Positions 34,877-43,118 of a stretch of 64,000 nt of DNA are shown piece by piece. Under the pieces are notes generated by a model. That model searched no databases, was not told the origin of the DNA, and was given only the letters and a program-made list of their open reading frames with translations. Both the position numbers and the translations under genes were made by a program. Origin of the DNA: Xenophilus aerolatus (lineage in GTDB: Bacteria > Pseudomonadota > Gammaproteobacteria > Burkholderiales > Burkholderiaceae_C); the NCBI GenBank assembly GCA_030418545.1, contig QAIB01000002.1, positions 1-64,000 of the forward strand, given 5' to 3'. Position 1 is the stretch's first letter. Each line of letters begins with the position of its first letter.

Positions 34877-36961
34877 ATGTCCGACCTGCTCGAATCCGCC
34901 CTGAACCCGCAATCCGTCGCCGTCATCGGCGCGTCCGAGAACATCCACAAGATCGGTGGGCGCCCGATCTACTACATGCGCAGGCATGGCTTTGGCGGTC
35001 GCATCTACCCGATCAATCCGTCCCGTGAGGAGGTGCAGGGACTCAGGAGCTATGCGTCGCTCGCGGCGCTGCCGGAGGCACCCGACCTGGCAATGGTCAT
35101 CGTCGGCGGCGAGAAGGCGGTCGATGCCGTCTCGCAGTGTGCGTCGCGCGGCGTGAAATCGGTGGTGGTGGTGGCCTCGGGTTTCGGCGAGACGGGCGAA
35201 GAGGGGCGCGCCGCGCAGCGGGCGATGGTCGACACCGCGCGCGCTGCCGGCATGCGCCTGTACGGCCCCAACACCCAGGGACTGGCCAACTTCGGCACCG
35301 GCGCGCTCGCCGGCTTCTCGACCATGTTCGTCGAGGTGCCGCCGGCCGACGGCCCGGTCGGCATCGTGAGCCAGAGCGGCGGCATGAGCGCCATGGCCTA
35401 CGGCCTGCTGCGGGGCCGCGGCCTGGGCGTGCGCCATGTGCACGCGACCGGCAACGAGGCCGACGTCACCGTGTCGGACCTGGCCTGGGCGGTGGCGCAC
35501 GACCCCGACGTGAAGCTGCTGCTGCTCTACCTCGAAAACGTCGCCGATCCCGAACTGCTCGCGCGCACTGCCGCCTATGCGCGCGAGCGCGACCTGCCCA
35601 TCATCGCGGTGAAGGCCGGGCGCTCGGAGAGCGGGCAGAAGGCCGCGTCGTCGCACACCGGTTCGCTGGCCAACGAGGACCGCACGGTCGACGCCTTCTT
35701 CCGGCATCACGGCATCTGGCGGGTGCGCGACCCGCACGCGCAGGCGCTGGCCGCCGAGGCCTACCTCAAGGGCTGGCGGCCCGAGGGCCGGCGGCTCGTG
35801 ATCATCAGCAACTCGGGCGCGAGCTGCGTGATGGGGGCCGACGCCTCGGAGGAACTCGGCCTGCCGCTGGCCGAGCTGGCACCCGCCACGCGTGCCGACG
35901 TGGCGAGCCGCCTGCCGGGCTTCGCGACGGCGGTGAACCCGATCGACATCACGGCCGCGCTGCTGTCGAACAGCGGCCTGTTCGGCGATGTGCTGCCGGC
36001 CGTGGCGCAGGACCCGGCGGCCGACCTGTTCTTCATCAACATCCCGGTGGCCGGCGCCGGCTACGACGTCGAGGCCTTCGCGCGCGACGCGGCCGCGTTC
36101 GAGCGCAGCACGGGGAAGCCGGTGGTGGTGGCCGCCTGGCAGGACACGGTGGCGGCGCCCTTCAGGGCGCACGGTGTGCCGACCTACGGCAACGAGAACG
36201 ACGCCTTGGGCACGCTGGCCCAACTGGTGTCGCACACCGCCCTGATGCGCAAGGCGATCGTGCCGTGGCCCGCCGCGCCGGCCCCGGCGCTGCCTGCCGG
36301 CACCGGGCGTTTCCTGAACGAAGCGCAAAGCCTGGGGCTCCTTGCCGAGGCGGGGGTGCCGGTGGTCGCTCACCGGTTGTGCCGGAGCGCGAAGGAGGCC
36401 GCGGACGCGCTGTTGGCCGTGGGGGCGCCGGCGGTGGTGAAGGCCTGCTCGGGCGACGTTCCGCACAAGTCGGAACATGGCCTGGTGGCCTTGAACGTCG
36501 GCTCGGCGGAGGAGGTCGCTGCGCTGTTCGATCGCCAATGGGCCAGGCTGGGCGCGCTCGGGGCCGCGCAGGAGGGCGTGATCGTCGCGGCGATGCGTCG
36601 CGGGCAGCACGAATTCATGGTCGGTGCGCGCGTCGATCCGGTCTTCGGCCCGGTGGTGGTCGTCGGCGACGGCGGCAAGTATGTGGAGGCGCTCCAGGAC
36701 ATCGCGGTGCTGGTACCGCCCTTCGCCGCGGCCGACGTGGCGGACGCCCTGCGCACGCTGCGCATCGCGCCGCTGCTCGACGGCGTGCGGGGCGACCCGC
36801 CGCTGGACATCGACGCGCTGGCGCAGGTGGTGGTGGCCGTCGGCAGGCTGATCGTGGACGCGCGCGGCTCCATCGCCTCGATCGACGTCAATCCGGTACT
36901 GGTTGCGCCCCGGGGGCAGGGCGCCGTGGTGCTGGACGCGCTGGTCGAGCGGGGAGGCTGA
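34877..36961 (+). CDS. NDP-forming acyl-CoA ligase (acetate--CoA ligase family)
   Basis: 694-residue single-chain enzyme. The CoA-binding Rossmann domain is at about 8-130 (SVAVIGASENIHKIGGRP), the succinyl-CoA-synthetase-like flavodoxin domains carry the phosphorylated histidine H260 (ASSHTGSLANED), and a C-terminal ATP-grasp domain occupies about 470-690 (VVKACSGDVPHKSEHGLV). It interconverts acid + CoA + ATP with acyl-CoA + ADP + Pi. As last gene of the operon it probably activates the imported carboxylate. Ribosome-binding site is weak. Confidence 0.92.
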   Translation: MSDLLESALNPQSVAVIGASENIHKIGGRPIYYMRRHGFGGRIYPINPSREEVQGLRSYASLAALPEAPDLAMVIVGGEKAVDAVSQCASRGVKSVVVVASGFGETGEEGRAAQRAMVDTARAAGMRLYGPNTQGLANFGTGALAGFSTMFVEVPPADGPVGIVSQSGGMSAMAYGLLRGRGLGVRHVHATGNEADVTVSDLAWAVAHDPDVKLLLLYLENVADPELLARTAAYARERDLPIIAVKAGRSESGQKAASSHTGSLANEDRTVDAFFRHHGIWRVRDPHAQALAAEAYLKGWRPEGRRLVIISNSGASCVMGADASEELGLPLAELAPATRADVASRLPGFATAVNPIDITAALLSNSGLFGDVLPAVAQDPAADLFFINIPVAGAGYDVEAFARDAAAFERSTGKPVVVAAWQDTVAAPFRAHGVPTYGNENDALGTLAQLVSHTALMRKAIVPWPAAPAPALPAGTGRFLNEAQSLGLLAEAGVPVVAHRLCRSAKEAADALLAVGAPAVVKACSGDVPHKSEHGLVALNVGSAEEVAALFDRQWARLGALGAAQEGVIVAAMRRGQHEFMVGARVDPVFGPVVVVGDGGKYVEALQDIAVLVPPFAAADVADALRTLRIAPLLDGVRGDPPLDIDALAQVVVAVGRLIVDARGSIASIDVNPVLVAPRGQGAVVLDALVERGG

Positions 36962-37046
36962 GCAGCGCGGGTCGCGCTTGTGCAAAGATCGCCCGGGGCT
37001 TGGCCTTGAACTTGCTAAGCTATGGCTCAAGGAGATTGGTCGTTCT

Positions 37047-38564
37047 ATGCACAAATTCGACGAAATGTATGAGCGGCTGCCCTATGCAGGGGCCGCGATC
37101 CGTCAGCACTACCAACGTTACGACCAGTGGCTCGCGAAGCAACCCCAGGAGGTGATGAATTCGCGGCGGGAGGAGGCGGAGATGATCTTCCGCCGCGTCG
37201 GGATCACCTTCGCGGTGTACGGCGCCAAGGACGAGGACGGCTCGGGCACCGAGCGGCTCATCCCCTTCGACCTGCTGCCGCGGATCATCCCGGCGCACGA
37301 GTGGGAGAGCATGCAGAAGGGGCTGGCGCAGCGCGTCAACGCCCTCAACCGCTTCATCCATGACGTCTACCACGACCAGGAGATCGTCAAGGCGGGCATC
37401 ATCCCCTCGGAGCAGATCAACAACAACGCGCAGTTCCGGCCCGAGATGATCGGCGTCAATGTGCCGAACGACGTGTACTCCAACATCTCGGGCATCGACA
37501 TCGTGCGCGCCCCCGATGCCGAGGGCAAGGGCGAGTACTACGTGCTGGAGGACAACCTGCGCGTGCCCAGCGGCGTGAGCTACATGCTCGAGAACCGCAA
37601 GATGATGATGCGGCTCTTCCCCGAGCTCTTCGCGCAGAACCGCGTGGCGCCGGTGGCCCACTACCCTGACCTGCTGCTCGAGACCCTGCGCGCCAGCGCG
37701 CCGCCGGCGACGGCCGAGCCCACGGTGGTGGTGCTCACGCCCGGCATGTACAACAGCGCCTACTTCGAGCATGCCTTCCTGGCGCAGCAGATGGGCGTCG
37801 AGCTGGTCGAGGGCCAGGACCTGTTCGTCAAGGACGACTTCGTCTACATGCGCACCACGCGCGGCCCGAAGCGGGTCGACGTGATCTACCGCCGCGTGGA
37901 CGACGACTTCCTCGACCCCGAGGTGTTCCGGCCCAATTCGACGCTGGGCTGCGCCGGCCTGATGCGCGCCTACAAGGCGGGCAACGTGGTGATCTGCAAC
38001 GGCGTGGGCACCGGCGTCGCCGACGACAAGTCGATCTACCCCTATGTGCCTAAGATGGTCGAGTTCTACCTCGGCGAGAAGCCGATCCTCAAGAACGTGC
38101 CGACCTGGATGTGCCGCAACAAGGACGACCTGGGCTACGTGCTGGCCAACCTCAAGGACCTGGTCGTCAAGGAAGTGCACGGCGCCGGCGGCTACGGCAT
38201 GCTGATCGGCCCGGCCGCGACGCAGGCCGAGATCGAGGAGTTCCGCCAGGCCGTGATCGCCAAGCCCGACGGCTACATCGCCCAGCCCACGCTGAGCCTG
38301 TCGACCTCGCCGACCTTCGTCGAGTCCGGCATTGCGCCGCGCCACATCGACCTGCGGCCCTTCGTGCTCTCGGCCAAGGAGGTGCAGATGGTGCCCGGCG
38401 GCCTGACGCGCGTGGCGCTCAAGGAAGGTTCGCTGGTCGTCAACTCCTCGCAGGGCGGCGGCACCAAGGACACCTGGATCCTTGAGTCCGACAAGCGCTT
38501 CGGCTCGCAGTCGCAGAGCCAGAACGGCCAGTCGCAATCGCAGTCGCAAAGCCAGTCGGCCTGA
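37047..38564 (+). CDS. Circularly permuted ATP-grasp protein (unfused)
   Basis: 505 residues, start supported by AAGGAGA (about 37029-37035). Family motifs: LEDNLRVPSGVSYMLENRKM, LTPGMYNSAYFEHAFLAQQM, RRVDDDFLDPEVFRPNSTLG (about 281-300) and KEVHGAGGYGMLIGP. It is a predicted amide-bond-forming ligase. It is paired with the alpha-E gene 16 bases downstream and is the two-gene equivalent of the fusion at 19562-22297. The C-terminus is an odd Ser-Gln repeat of about 17 residues (38508-38558) beyond the fold. Confidence 0.92.
   Translation: MHKFDEMYERLPYAGAAIRQHYQRYDQWLAKQPQEVMNSRREEAEMIFRRVGITFAVYGAKDEDGSGTERLIPFDLLPRIIPAHEWESMQKGLAQRVNALNRFIHDVYHDQEIVKAGIIPSEQINNNAQFRPEMIGVNVPNDVYSNISGIDIVRAPDAEGKGEYYVLEDNLRVPSGVSYMLENRKMMMRLFPELFAQNRVAPVAHYPDLLLETLRASAPPATAEPTVVVLTPGMYNSAYFEHAFLAQQMGVELVEGQDLFVKDDFVYMRTTRGPKRVDVIYRRVDDDFLDPEVFRPNSTLGCAGLMRAYKAGNVVICNGVGTGVADDKSIYPYVPKMVEFYLGEKPILKNVPTWMCRNKDDLGYVLANLKDLVVKEVHGAGGYGMLIGPAATQAEIEEFRQAVIAKPDGYIAQPTLSLSTSPTFVESGIAPRHIDLRPFVLSAKEVQMVPGGLTRVALKEGSLVVNSSQGGGTKDTWILESDKRFGSQSQSQNGQSQSQSQSQSA
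38508..38561 (+). repeat. Ser-Gln codon repeat at 3' end of the ATP-grasp gene
   Basis: Alternating TCG/AGC-type Ser and CAG/CAA Gln codons encode SQSQSQNGQSQSQSQSQS. The synonymous codons vary (TCG, AGC; CAG, CAA), so the peptide repeat, more than the DNA repeat, seems to have been kept, although slippage-based growth remains possible. Confidence 0.85.
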
Positions 38565-38579
38565 GGGGAGGATCACACC

Positions 38580-39536
38580 ATGCTTTCACGCACCGCCGAT
38601 CACCTCTACTGGATGTCTCGCTACACCGAGCGGGCCGAGAACACCGCCCGCATGCTGGACATCAACTACCAGACCTCGCTGCTGCCGCAATCGGCCGAGA
38701 TGGCGCAATCGGGCTGGCAGGGCGTGCTGTCCATCAGCGAACTGCGTCCTGCCTACTTTGCCAAGTACGACACCGTGACGCCCGAAGGCGTGATGGAGTT
38801 CATGGTCAAGGACGAGGAGAACCCCTCGTCGATCATCTCCTGCCTGCGGGCGGCGCGCGAGAACGCGCGGGCCGTGCGCGGCGCCCTCACCACCGAGGCC
38901 TGGGAGACGCAGAACACCACCTGGCTCGACGTCAACCGCATGCTGCGCTCGGGCGGCTTCGAGCGCGACCCGGGCGCCTTCTTCGAGTGGGTGAAGTTCC
39001 GCTCGCATCTTTCGCGCGGCGTGGCGCTGGGCACCATGCTGCAGGACGAGTCCTTGTTCTTCTCGCGCCTGGGCACCTTCCTCGAGCGGGCCGACAACAC
39101 GGCGCGCCTGGTGGATGTGAAGTTCCACGCGGTGGGCAGCGAGTTCTTCGGCGCCGCCACCGAAGGCGATCAGGAGTACGACTTCTACCACTGGAGCGCG
39201 ATCCTGCGCAGCGTCTCGGCCTTCGAGGTGTACCGCAAGGTCTACCGCGACGTGATCAAGCCCGAGCGCGTCGCCGAACTGCTGGTGCTGCGCGCCGACA
39301 TGCCGCGCTCGCTGCACCACAGCCTGGCGGAGGTGGTTGCCAACCTGGCCAAGGTCGCGAACGACCAGAGCGCCGAGACCCAGCGCCGGGCGGGCAAGCT
39401 GCTGGCCGAACTGCAGTACGGCCGCGTCGACGAGATCCTCGCGACCGGCCTGCATGCCTACCTCACGCAGTTCCTCGACCGCGTGAACGAGCTGGGCGCG
39501 CGCATCAGCCAGGACTTCCTGGTGCCAACGCACTGA
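38580..39536 (+). CDS. Alpha-E domain protein
   Basis: 318-residue all-helical protein of the alpha-E (DUF403) family, beginning LSRTADHLYWMSRYTERAEN, nearly the same opening as the C-terminal half of the fusion at 19562. No catalytic motif is known; family members always accompany circularly permuted ATP-grasp ligases and probably bind or present their substrate. It follows the ATP-grasp gene by 16 bases with GAGG before the start. Its last 32 bases overlap the convergent quinone-reductase frame. Confidence 0.92.
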   Translation: MLSRTADHLYWMSRYTERAENTARMLDINYQTSLLPQSAEMAQSGWQGVLSISELRPAYFAKYDTVTPEGVMEFMVKDEENPSSIISCLRAARENARAVRGALTTEAWETQNTTWLDVNRMLRSGGFERDPGAFFEWVKFRSHLSRGVALGTMLQDESLFFSRLGTFLERADNTARLVDVKFHAVGSEFFGAATEGDQEYDFYHWSAILRSVSAFEVYRKVYRDVIKPERVAELLVLRADMPRSLHHSLAEVVANLAKVANDQSAETQRRAGKLLAELQYGRVDEILATGLHAYLTQFLDRVNELGARISQDFLVPTH

Positions 39537-40428
39537 GCCACAGTCTGAGCGAAACAGGGCCGCAGCGCGCGCCCACCCTGCACGGGGCGCTATCGTTCGA
39601 TAGCGCCCCGTGTTCCTTGCGTGGATCGGCGGCGCTCCGGTCCTCGTTCGGTGAGCGCAGGTGCACGCGCATGCCCTCTTGTCCGGGCGCCAGGTCGGCG
39701 CGCAGCGTCAGCGCCGGAATGTCGTAGTCGCCGCCGTTCTGCGCCCGGAAGGGCAGGGGCGCCGTGGTGGCCAGCGTGTCCAGGCGCTGCGCCAGCTCGG
39801 CCTGCGTGCGCTGCAGCCGCTCGGCGTCCATGCGGCTGCTCTGGTAGACCACGAAGGGCGGCAGCACGTCGAAGCCCGGGTAGTGCAGGATGCCGTGCTG
39901 GATCGGGAACAGCAGCTCGTCCATCGGCCCGTTGATGCCTCGCGGGTCGTAGTGCGACGCCCACCCGCCGGTGGTGACGACCAGCATGGCGCGCTTGCCG
40001 GCCATCACGCCTTCGCCATAGCGCTCGCCCCAGCGTTGCTCCGAATGCTCTCCCACGCCGTAGGCGAAGCCGTGGGCGTACACGCGGTCCACCCAGCCCT
40101 TGAGCCGCGCCGGCATCGAGAACCACCACATCGGGAACTGCAGGATCAGCACGTCGGCCCAGCGCAGCTTGTCCTGCTCCGCGGCGACGTCGGGCGACTG
40201 CCGGCCGCTGGCGAAAGCGCGTTGCGAATCGTGCATGGGGTGGAAGGGCGTGCCGGCCTCGCGCGCCGGAAAGTCCTCGGCGTCGAGCGAAGCCTTCCAG
40301 CGCATCGCGTGCAGGTCGGAAACCTGGACCGTGTGCCCGGCCGCTTCGAGGTGCTCGCGCATGAAGCGCGCAAGGGTGCCGTTGAGGGAGCGTTCTTCAG
40401 GGTGTGCGTGGACGAGCAGGATGTTCAT
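39505..40428 (-). CDS. Flavodoxin-fold NAD(P)H quinone oxidoreductase with read-through C-terminal tail
   Basis: 307 residues. Residues 1-258 are a normal NQO1/MdaB-like flavodoxin-fold reductase: NILLVHAHPEERSLNGTLAR at the N-terminus, LILQFPMWWFSMPARLKGW for FMN and dimer contacts, and TTGGWASHYDPRG. It should reduce quinones with NAD(P)H. After about residue 258 (GMRVHLR) the frame continues about 49 residues through a 15-bp perfect palindrome (39581-39612) and into the end of the alpha-E gene. This tail has no family resemblance and looks like loss of the original stop codon. It is divergent from the LysR gene at 40509. Confidence 0.85.
   Translation of the reverse strand: MNILLVHAHPEERSLNGTLARFMREHLEAAGHTVQVSDLHAMRWKASLDAEDFPAREAGTPFHPMHDSQRAFASGRQSPDVAAEQDKLRWADVLILQFPMWWFSMPARLKGWVDRVYAHGFAYGVGEHSEQRWGERYGEGVMAGKRAMLVVTTGGWASHYDPRGINGPMDELLFPIQHGILHYPGFDVLPPFVVYQSSRMDAERLQRTQAELAQRLDTLATTAPLPFRAQNGGDYDIPALTLRADLAPGQEGMRVHLRSPNEDRSAADPRKEHGALSNDSAPCRVGARCGPVSLRLWLSALAPGSPG
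39581..39612. repeat. Perfect 15-bp palindrome containing GCTATCG/CGATAGC
   Basis: CACGGGGCGCTATCG (39581-39595) and CGATAGCGCCCCGTG (39598-39612) are exact reverse complements with two bases between. The centre GCTATCGTTCGATAGC (39589-39604) matches the mini-hairpin of the dispersed elements. It lies 45 bases after the alpha-E stop and inside the quinone-reductase frame. There is no U-tract, but the stem is strong enough to stall or protect transcripts from both sides. Confidence 0.8.
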
Positions 40429-40508
40429 GGGGCGTGCCTTCGTTGTGGAAAGCAGCCAGCGTAGAAGCGTGCGCGCTATATTGGAAATCGATCCTGCCCA
40501 TAGTCGCT

Positions 40509-41459
40509 ATGCCCATGCACGATACCGACCGTCTGCGCCGCCTCGACATGAACCTGCTGCTCACGCTGGACGTGCTGCTCATGGAGAACCACGTGAGCCG
40601 CGCCGCGGCGCGCCTGCACCTGTCGCAGCCCTCGGTGAGCGCGCAGCTGGCCCGACTGCGCGAGGCGCTGGGCGACCCGCTGCTGCTGCCCGGCCCGCGC
40701 GGCATGCGGCCGACGACGCGGGCGTTGCAGCTGCAGGCGCCGCTGCGGCAGGCGCTCGAATCGCTGGCCCAGGCGGTCGCGCCGGCGGCGGCCTTCGATC
40801 CGGCGCAGGCCAGCGTCACCTGGCGCATCGCCGCCGCCGACTACGGCGAAGCCGCCATCGTGCAACCGCTGCTGGCGCGGATGCGCGCCGCGGCACCGAA
40901 CACGCGCCTCGCGGTGCGGCAGGTGGCGTCGTCGCGGCTTGCGGCCCTGGCGGAGCAGGGCGAGGTGGACCTGGCCTTCCACACCGCCGAAGGCGCGCCG
41001 CCGTCGTTGCATCGGCGGCTGCTCTTCAAAGAGGACTACCTGCTGGCCGGCCGCGCCGACCATCCGGCCCTGCGCCGGCGCCCGACGCTGGCGCAGTTCT
41101 GCCGGCTGGAGCATCTGATCGTCTCGCCCGACGGCGGCGGCTTCGAAGGGCCGACGGACGCCGCGCTGCGCGCCTTGGGCATGGAACGCCGCGTGGTGCT
41201 GTCGGTGCCGCATTTCATCTTCGCGCGCTCGGTCATCGCCGGCAGCGACCTGGTGGGCATGCTGCCCTCGCGCGTGCTGGCGGGCGTGTCGGGCCTGCGT
41301 GTGCTGCGGCCGCCGGTCGAGGTGGCCGGCTACGAGATGGCGATGCTGTGGCACGAGCGCGTGCATCGCGACCCGGCCCACCGCTGGCTGCGCGAGCAGG
41401 TGCTGGCGGCCCTCGAGCCGCTGCCACGGCACGGGCGCCCTGGCCATCCGTCGCGCTGA
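40509..41459 (+). CDS. LysR-family transcriptional regulator
   Basis: 316 residues from ATG 40509 (a second in-frame ATG at 40515 is equally possible). The HTH has LRRLDMNLLLTLDVLLMENH and LSQPSVSAQLARLREAL, the NodD/SyrM-like subgroup opening. The effector domain follows. It is divergent from the quinone reductase with 80 bp between starts; ATAGTCGCTAT (40500-40510) is a palindrome over its own start and GCTATATTGG lies 20 bases upstream. Control of the reductase in response to a quinone or electrophile is likely but unproven. Confidence 0.9.
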   Translation: MPMHDTDRLRRLDMNLLLTLDVLLMENHVSRAAARLHLSQPSVSAQLARLREALGDPLLLPGPRGMRPTTRALQLQAPLRQALESLAQAVAPAAAFDPAQASVTWRIAAADYGEAAIVQPLLARMRAAAPNTRLAVRQVASSRLAALAEQGEVDLAFHTAEGAPPSLHRRLLFKEDYLLAGRADHPALRRRPTLAQFCRLEHLIVSPDGGGFEGPTDAALRALGMERRVVLSVPHFIFARSVIAGSDLVGMLPSRVLAGVSGLRVLRPPVEVAGYEMAMLWHERVHRDPAHRWLREQVLAALEPLPRHGRPGHPSR

Positions 41460-41479
41460 AAGGCCCTTAGCATCGGCCG

Positions 41480-42208
41480 ATGTCCAGCACACCCGCCTGC
41501 CCGTCCTGCCGCCAGCCCATGGAGGTGCGCCGCCTCGCCACCCACACCGGCGTGGCGACCGAGCTGGACATCTGCTTCGCCTGCCAGGGCCTGTGGTTCG
41601 ACCCGCAGGAAAGCGCGCGCCTGTCGCCGGCCGCCGTGCTGGAACTGTTCGAGCTGCTCCACCAGCACCGCGACGACGCCCATGGCCCGCTGCACGCATC
41701 GCTGGCCTGCCCGCATTGCCGGCGCACGCTCAGCAAGAGCTTCGACGTGGTGCGCAGCGGCCGCTACGTGACCTACCGCTGCCCGCAGCGCCACGGCCGC
41801 TTCGCGAGCTTCTCGTCCTTCATGGTCGAGAAGGGCTTCGTGCGCCAGATGACCCGGCCCGAGGTCGAGGACCTGGCGCGCCGCGTGGCCGCCATCTACT
41901 GCACCGGCTGCGGCGCGCCGGTCGACATCCGGCGCGAGCATGCCTGCCCCCATTGCCTGGCGCCGTTCTCGCTGCTCGATCCGCAGGCGGTGGAGCAGGC
42001 CTTGAAGCGCCATGGCGCCAACGCCGCGCAGGCGGCGCGTGGGCCTGTGGCGCCGGCAGCCGGCCAGGTCGACCTGGCCGATGCGCTGGTGGCCATAGAG
42101 CGGGACCGCCAGCGCGCGCTGCGGGAGGAAGAGAAGGAGCGGCGCGAAGGCACGCTGGACCTGTGGGCCGCCGGCGTGGAACTGGTGTGGCGGGCGCTGG
42201 CGCGCTGA
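41480..42208 (+). CDS. Zinc-ribbon (TFIIB-type) protein of unknown function
   Basis: 242 residues with three treble-clef or ribbon cysteine groups: CPSC with CFACQGLWFDPQE (residues 7-45), CPHC with a CPQRHGRF partner in the middle, and CTGC with CPHC (about 140-160). The LDICFACQGLWFD segment is the zf-TFIIB signature. The C-terminal 70 residues are helical and charged (ERDRQRALREEEKERREG). Cytoplasmic, probably metal-binding; no enzymatic role known. It starts 20 bases after the LysR stop and could be co-transcribed. Confidence 0.85.
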   Translation: MSSTPACPSCRQPMEVRRLATHTGVATELDICFACQGLWFDPQESARLSPAAVLELFELLHQHRDDAHGPLHASLACPHCRRTLSKSFDVVRSGRYVTYRCPQRHGRFASFSSFMVEKGFVRQMTRPEVEDLARRVAAIYCTGCGAPVDIRREHACPHCLAPFSLLDPQAVEQALKRHGANAAQAARGPVAPAAGQVDLADALVAIERDRQRALREEEKERREGTLDLWAAGVELVWRALAR

Positions 42209-42220
42209 CGCACGCGATGG

Positions 42221-43033
42221 CTAGTGCGGTGACTTGAGCGGCAACTTGAGCGGCAACTTGAGCGGCGTCAGCGCCCAAGGGCTCAGCGGCTTGCCGAACA
42301 GGTCCTTGAACTGCACGCCCATCGCCGCCACGCCCCAGGCGTTGCGGCGCACGAAGTCCCAGCGCTGCTGTTGCAGGTCGGCGGCATAGCCGGCCCAGTC
42401 GGCGTGATGCGATTGCAGGGCATGCACCGCGGGCGCCAGCAGGGTGCGGCCTGCGTCGGCCGACAGTGCGCCGGTTTCGATGCCGCACAGCAGCAGATTC
42501 AGGCGCCAGCACAGCCGGGCCGATGTTTCCGCGGTCCACTCATGCGGTGCATCGAGCGGGGCGTCCAGCAGCAGGGTCGCGAGGCTCGCGAAGTCGTCGA
42601 AGGGCAGCGCTTCGCTGGCCGCCTCGCGCACCTGGGCCCGCCACTCGTTCAGCAGCTGGACGGCATGGGCCTGTGCCTGTGGCGGCAGGTGCCCCGGCTC
42701 GTACAGGCTCCAGCCATCGAAGCGCCGTGTCAACGCGGGGATGGGCATGGCCAGGACGATGGAGCGGATGGGCTGCGCCAGCGCCACGGCCAGGCGCAGC
42801 ACCGGGTCCTGCTGCGCGACCCGGCCTTGGATGCGCTCCAGCAGGGCCAGATCGTCCTTCTGCGCGTCCCGCCAGGCGAACACCAGGATGACCCACAGCG
42901 TGGCCAGCAGGCCACCGACGACCAGGCCCACCGCGCCCTTCCAGAGGCAGGCGAAAAAAGCCAGGGCGGCCAGTGCGCCGAGCAGGGACCACGCGAGCGC
43001 GCGGGCCAGCGGCAAAGGGCGGATGGCTGTCAT
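42221..43033 (-). CDS. Hypothetical inner-membrane protein with PLKL repeat tail
   Basis: 270 residues, not recognised. Two hydrophobic segments near the N-terminus (about residues 12-30 and 33-53: ALAWSLLGALAALAFFACLW, then AVGLVVGGLLATLWVILVFAW) anchor a soluble helical domain. The last residues PLKLPLKLPLKSPH are encoded by a 12-bp tandem repeat. It converges on the zinc-ribbon gene with a 12-bp gap and is separated from glpK by a dispersed palindromic element. Function unknown. Confidence 0.75.
   Translation of the reverse strand: MTAIRPLPLARALAWSLLGALAALAFFACLWKGAVGLVVGGLLATLWVILVFAWRDAQKDDLALLERIQGRVAQQDPVLRLAVALAQPIRSIVLAMPIPALTRRFDGWSLYEPGHLPPQAQAHAVQLLNEWRAQVREAASEALPFDDFASLATLLLDAPLDAPHEWTAETSARLCWRLNLLLCGIETGALSADAGRTLLAPAVHALQSHHADWAGYAADLQQQRWDFVRRNAWGVAAMGVQFKDLFGKPLSPWALTPLKLPLKLPLKSPH
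42232..42267. repeat. Three tandem 12-bp repeats (ACTTGAGCGGCA)
   Basis: Unit ACTTGAGCGGCA occurs three times in a row (the third copy ends in GCGT in place of GGCA). On the minus strand it encodes LPLK units at the C-terminus of the membrane protein. Twelve-base units keep the frame when copy number changes. Confidence 0.85.
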
Positions 43034-43042
43034 GGTGCGAGG

Positions 43043-43100
43043 AAATGATGCCTGCAGCGCCCGTCGCGCCTGCGCAGGACGCTATCAAAACAGTAGCAAT
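43043..43100 (-). repeat. Dispersed palindromic element (copy E)
   Basis: On the minus strand: GCTACTGTTTTGATAGC (43081-43097), then GTCCTGCGCAGGCGCGACGG and GCGCTGCAGGC, ending CATCATTT. AGCGTCC and GGGCGCT can pair across the middle. It is in the 85-bp gap between glpK and the membrane-protein gene and is the best intact match to the copy inside comEC. Confidence 0.7.
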
Positions 43101-43118
43101 TGCACCCCGCTCGCCGTG

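Noticed and set aside
33815-37054. 1079-codon minus-strand frame opposite the acyl-CoA ligase
   Set aside because: No domain, and the plus strand encodes the complete ligase and crotonase.
37047-39536. Recent transposition of the second ATP-grasp/alpha-E pair
   Set aside because: No terminal repeats, target duplications or transposase flank it, and the proteins differ clearly from the fused copy.
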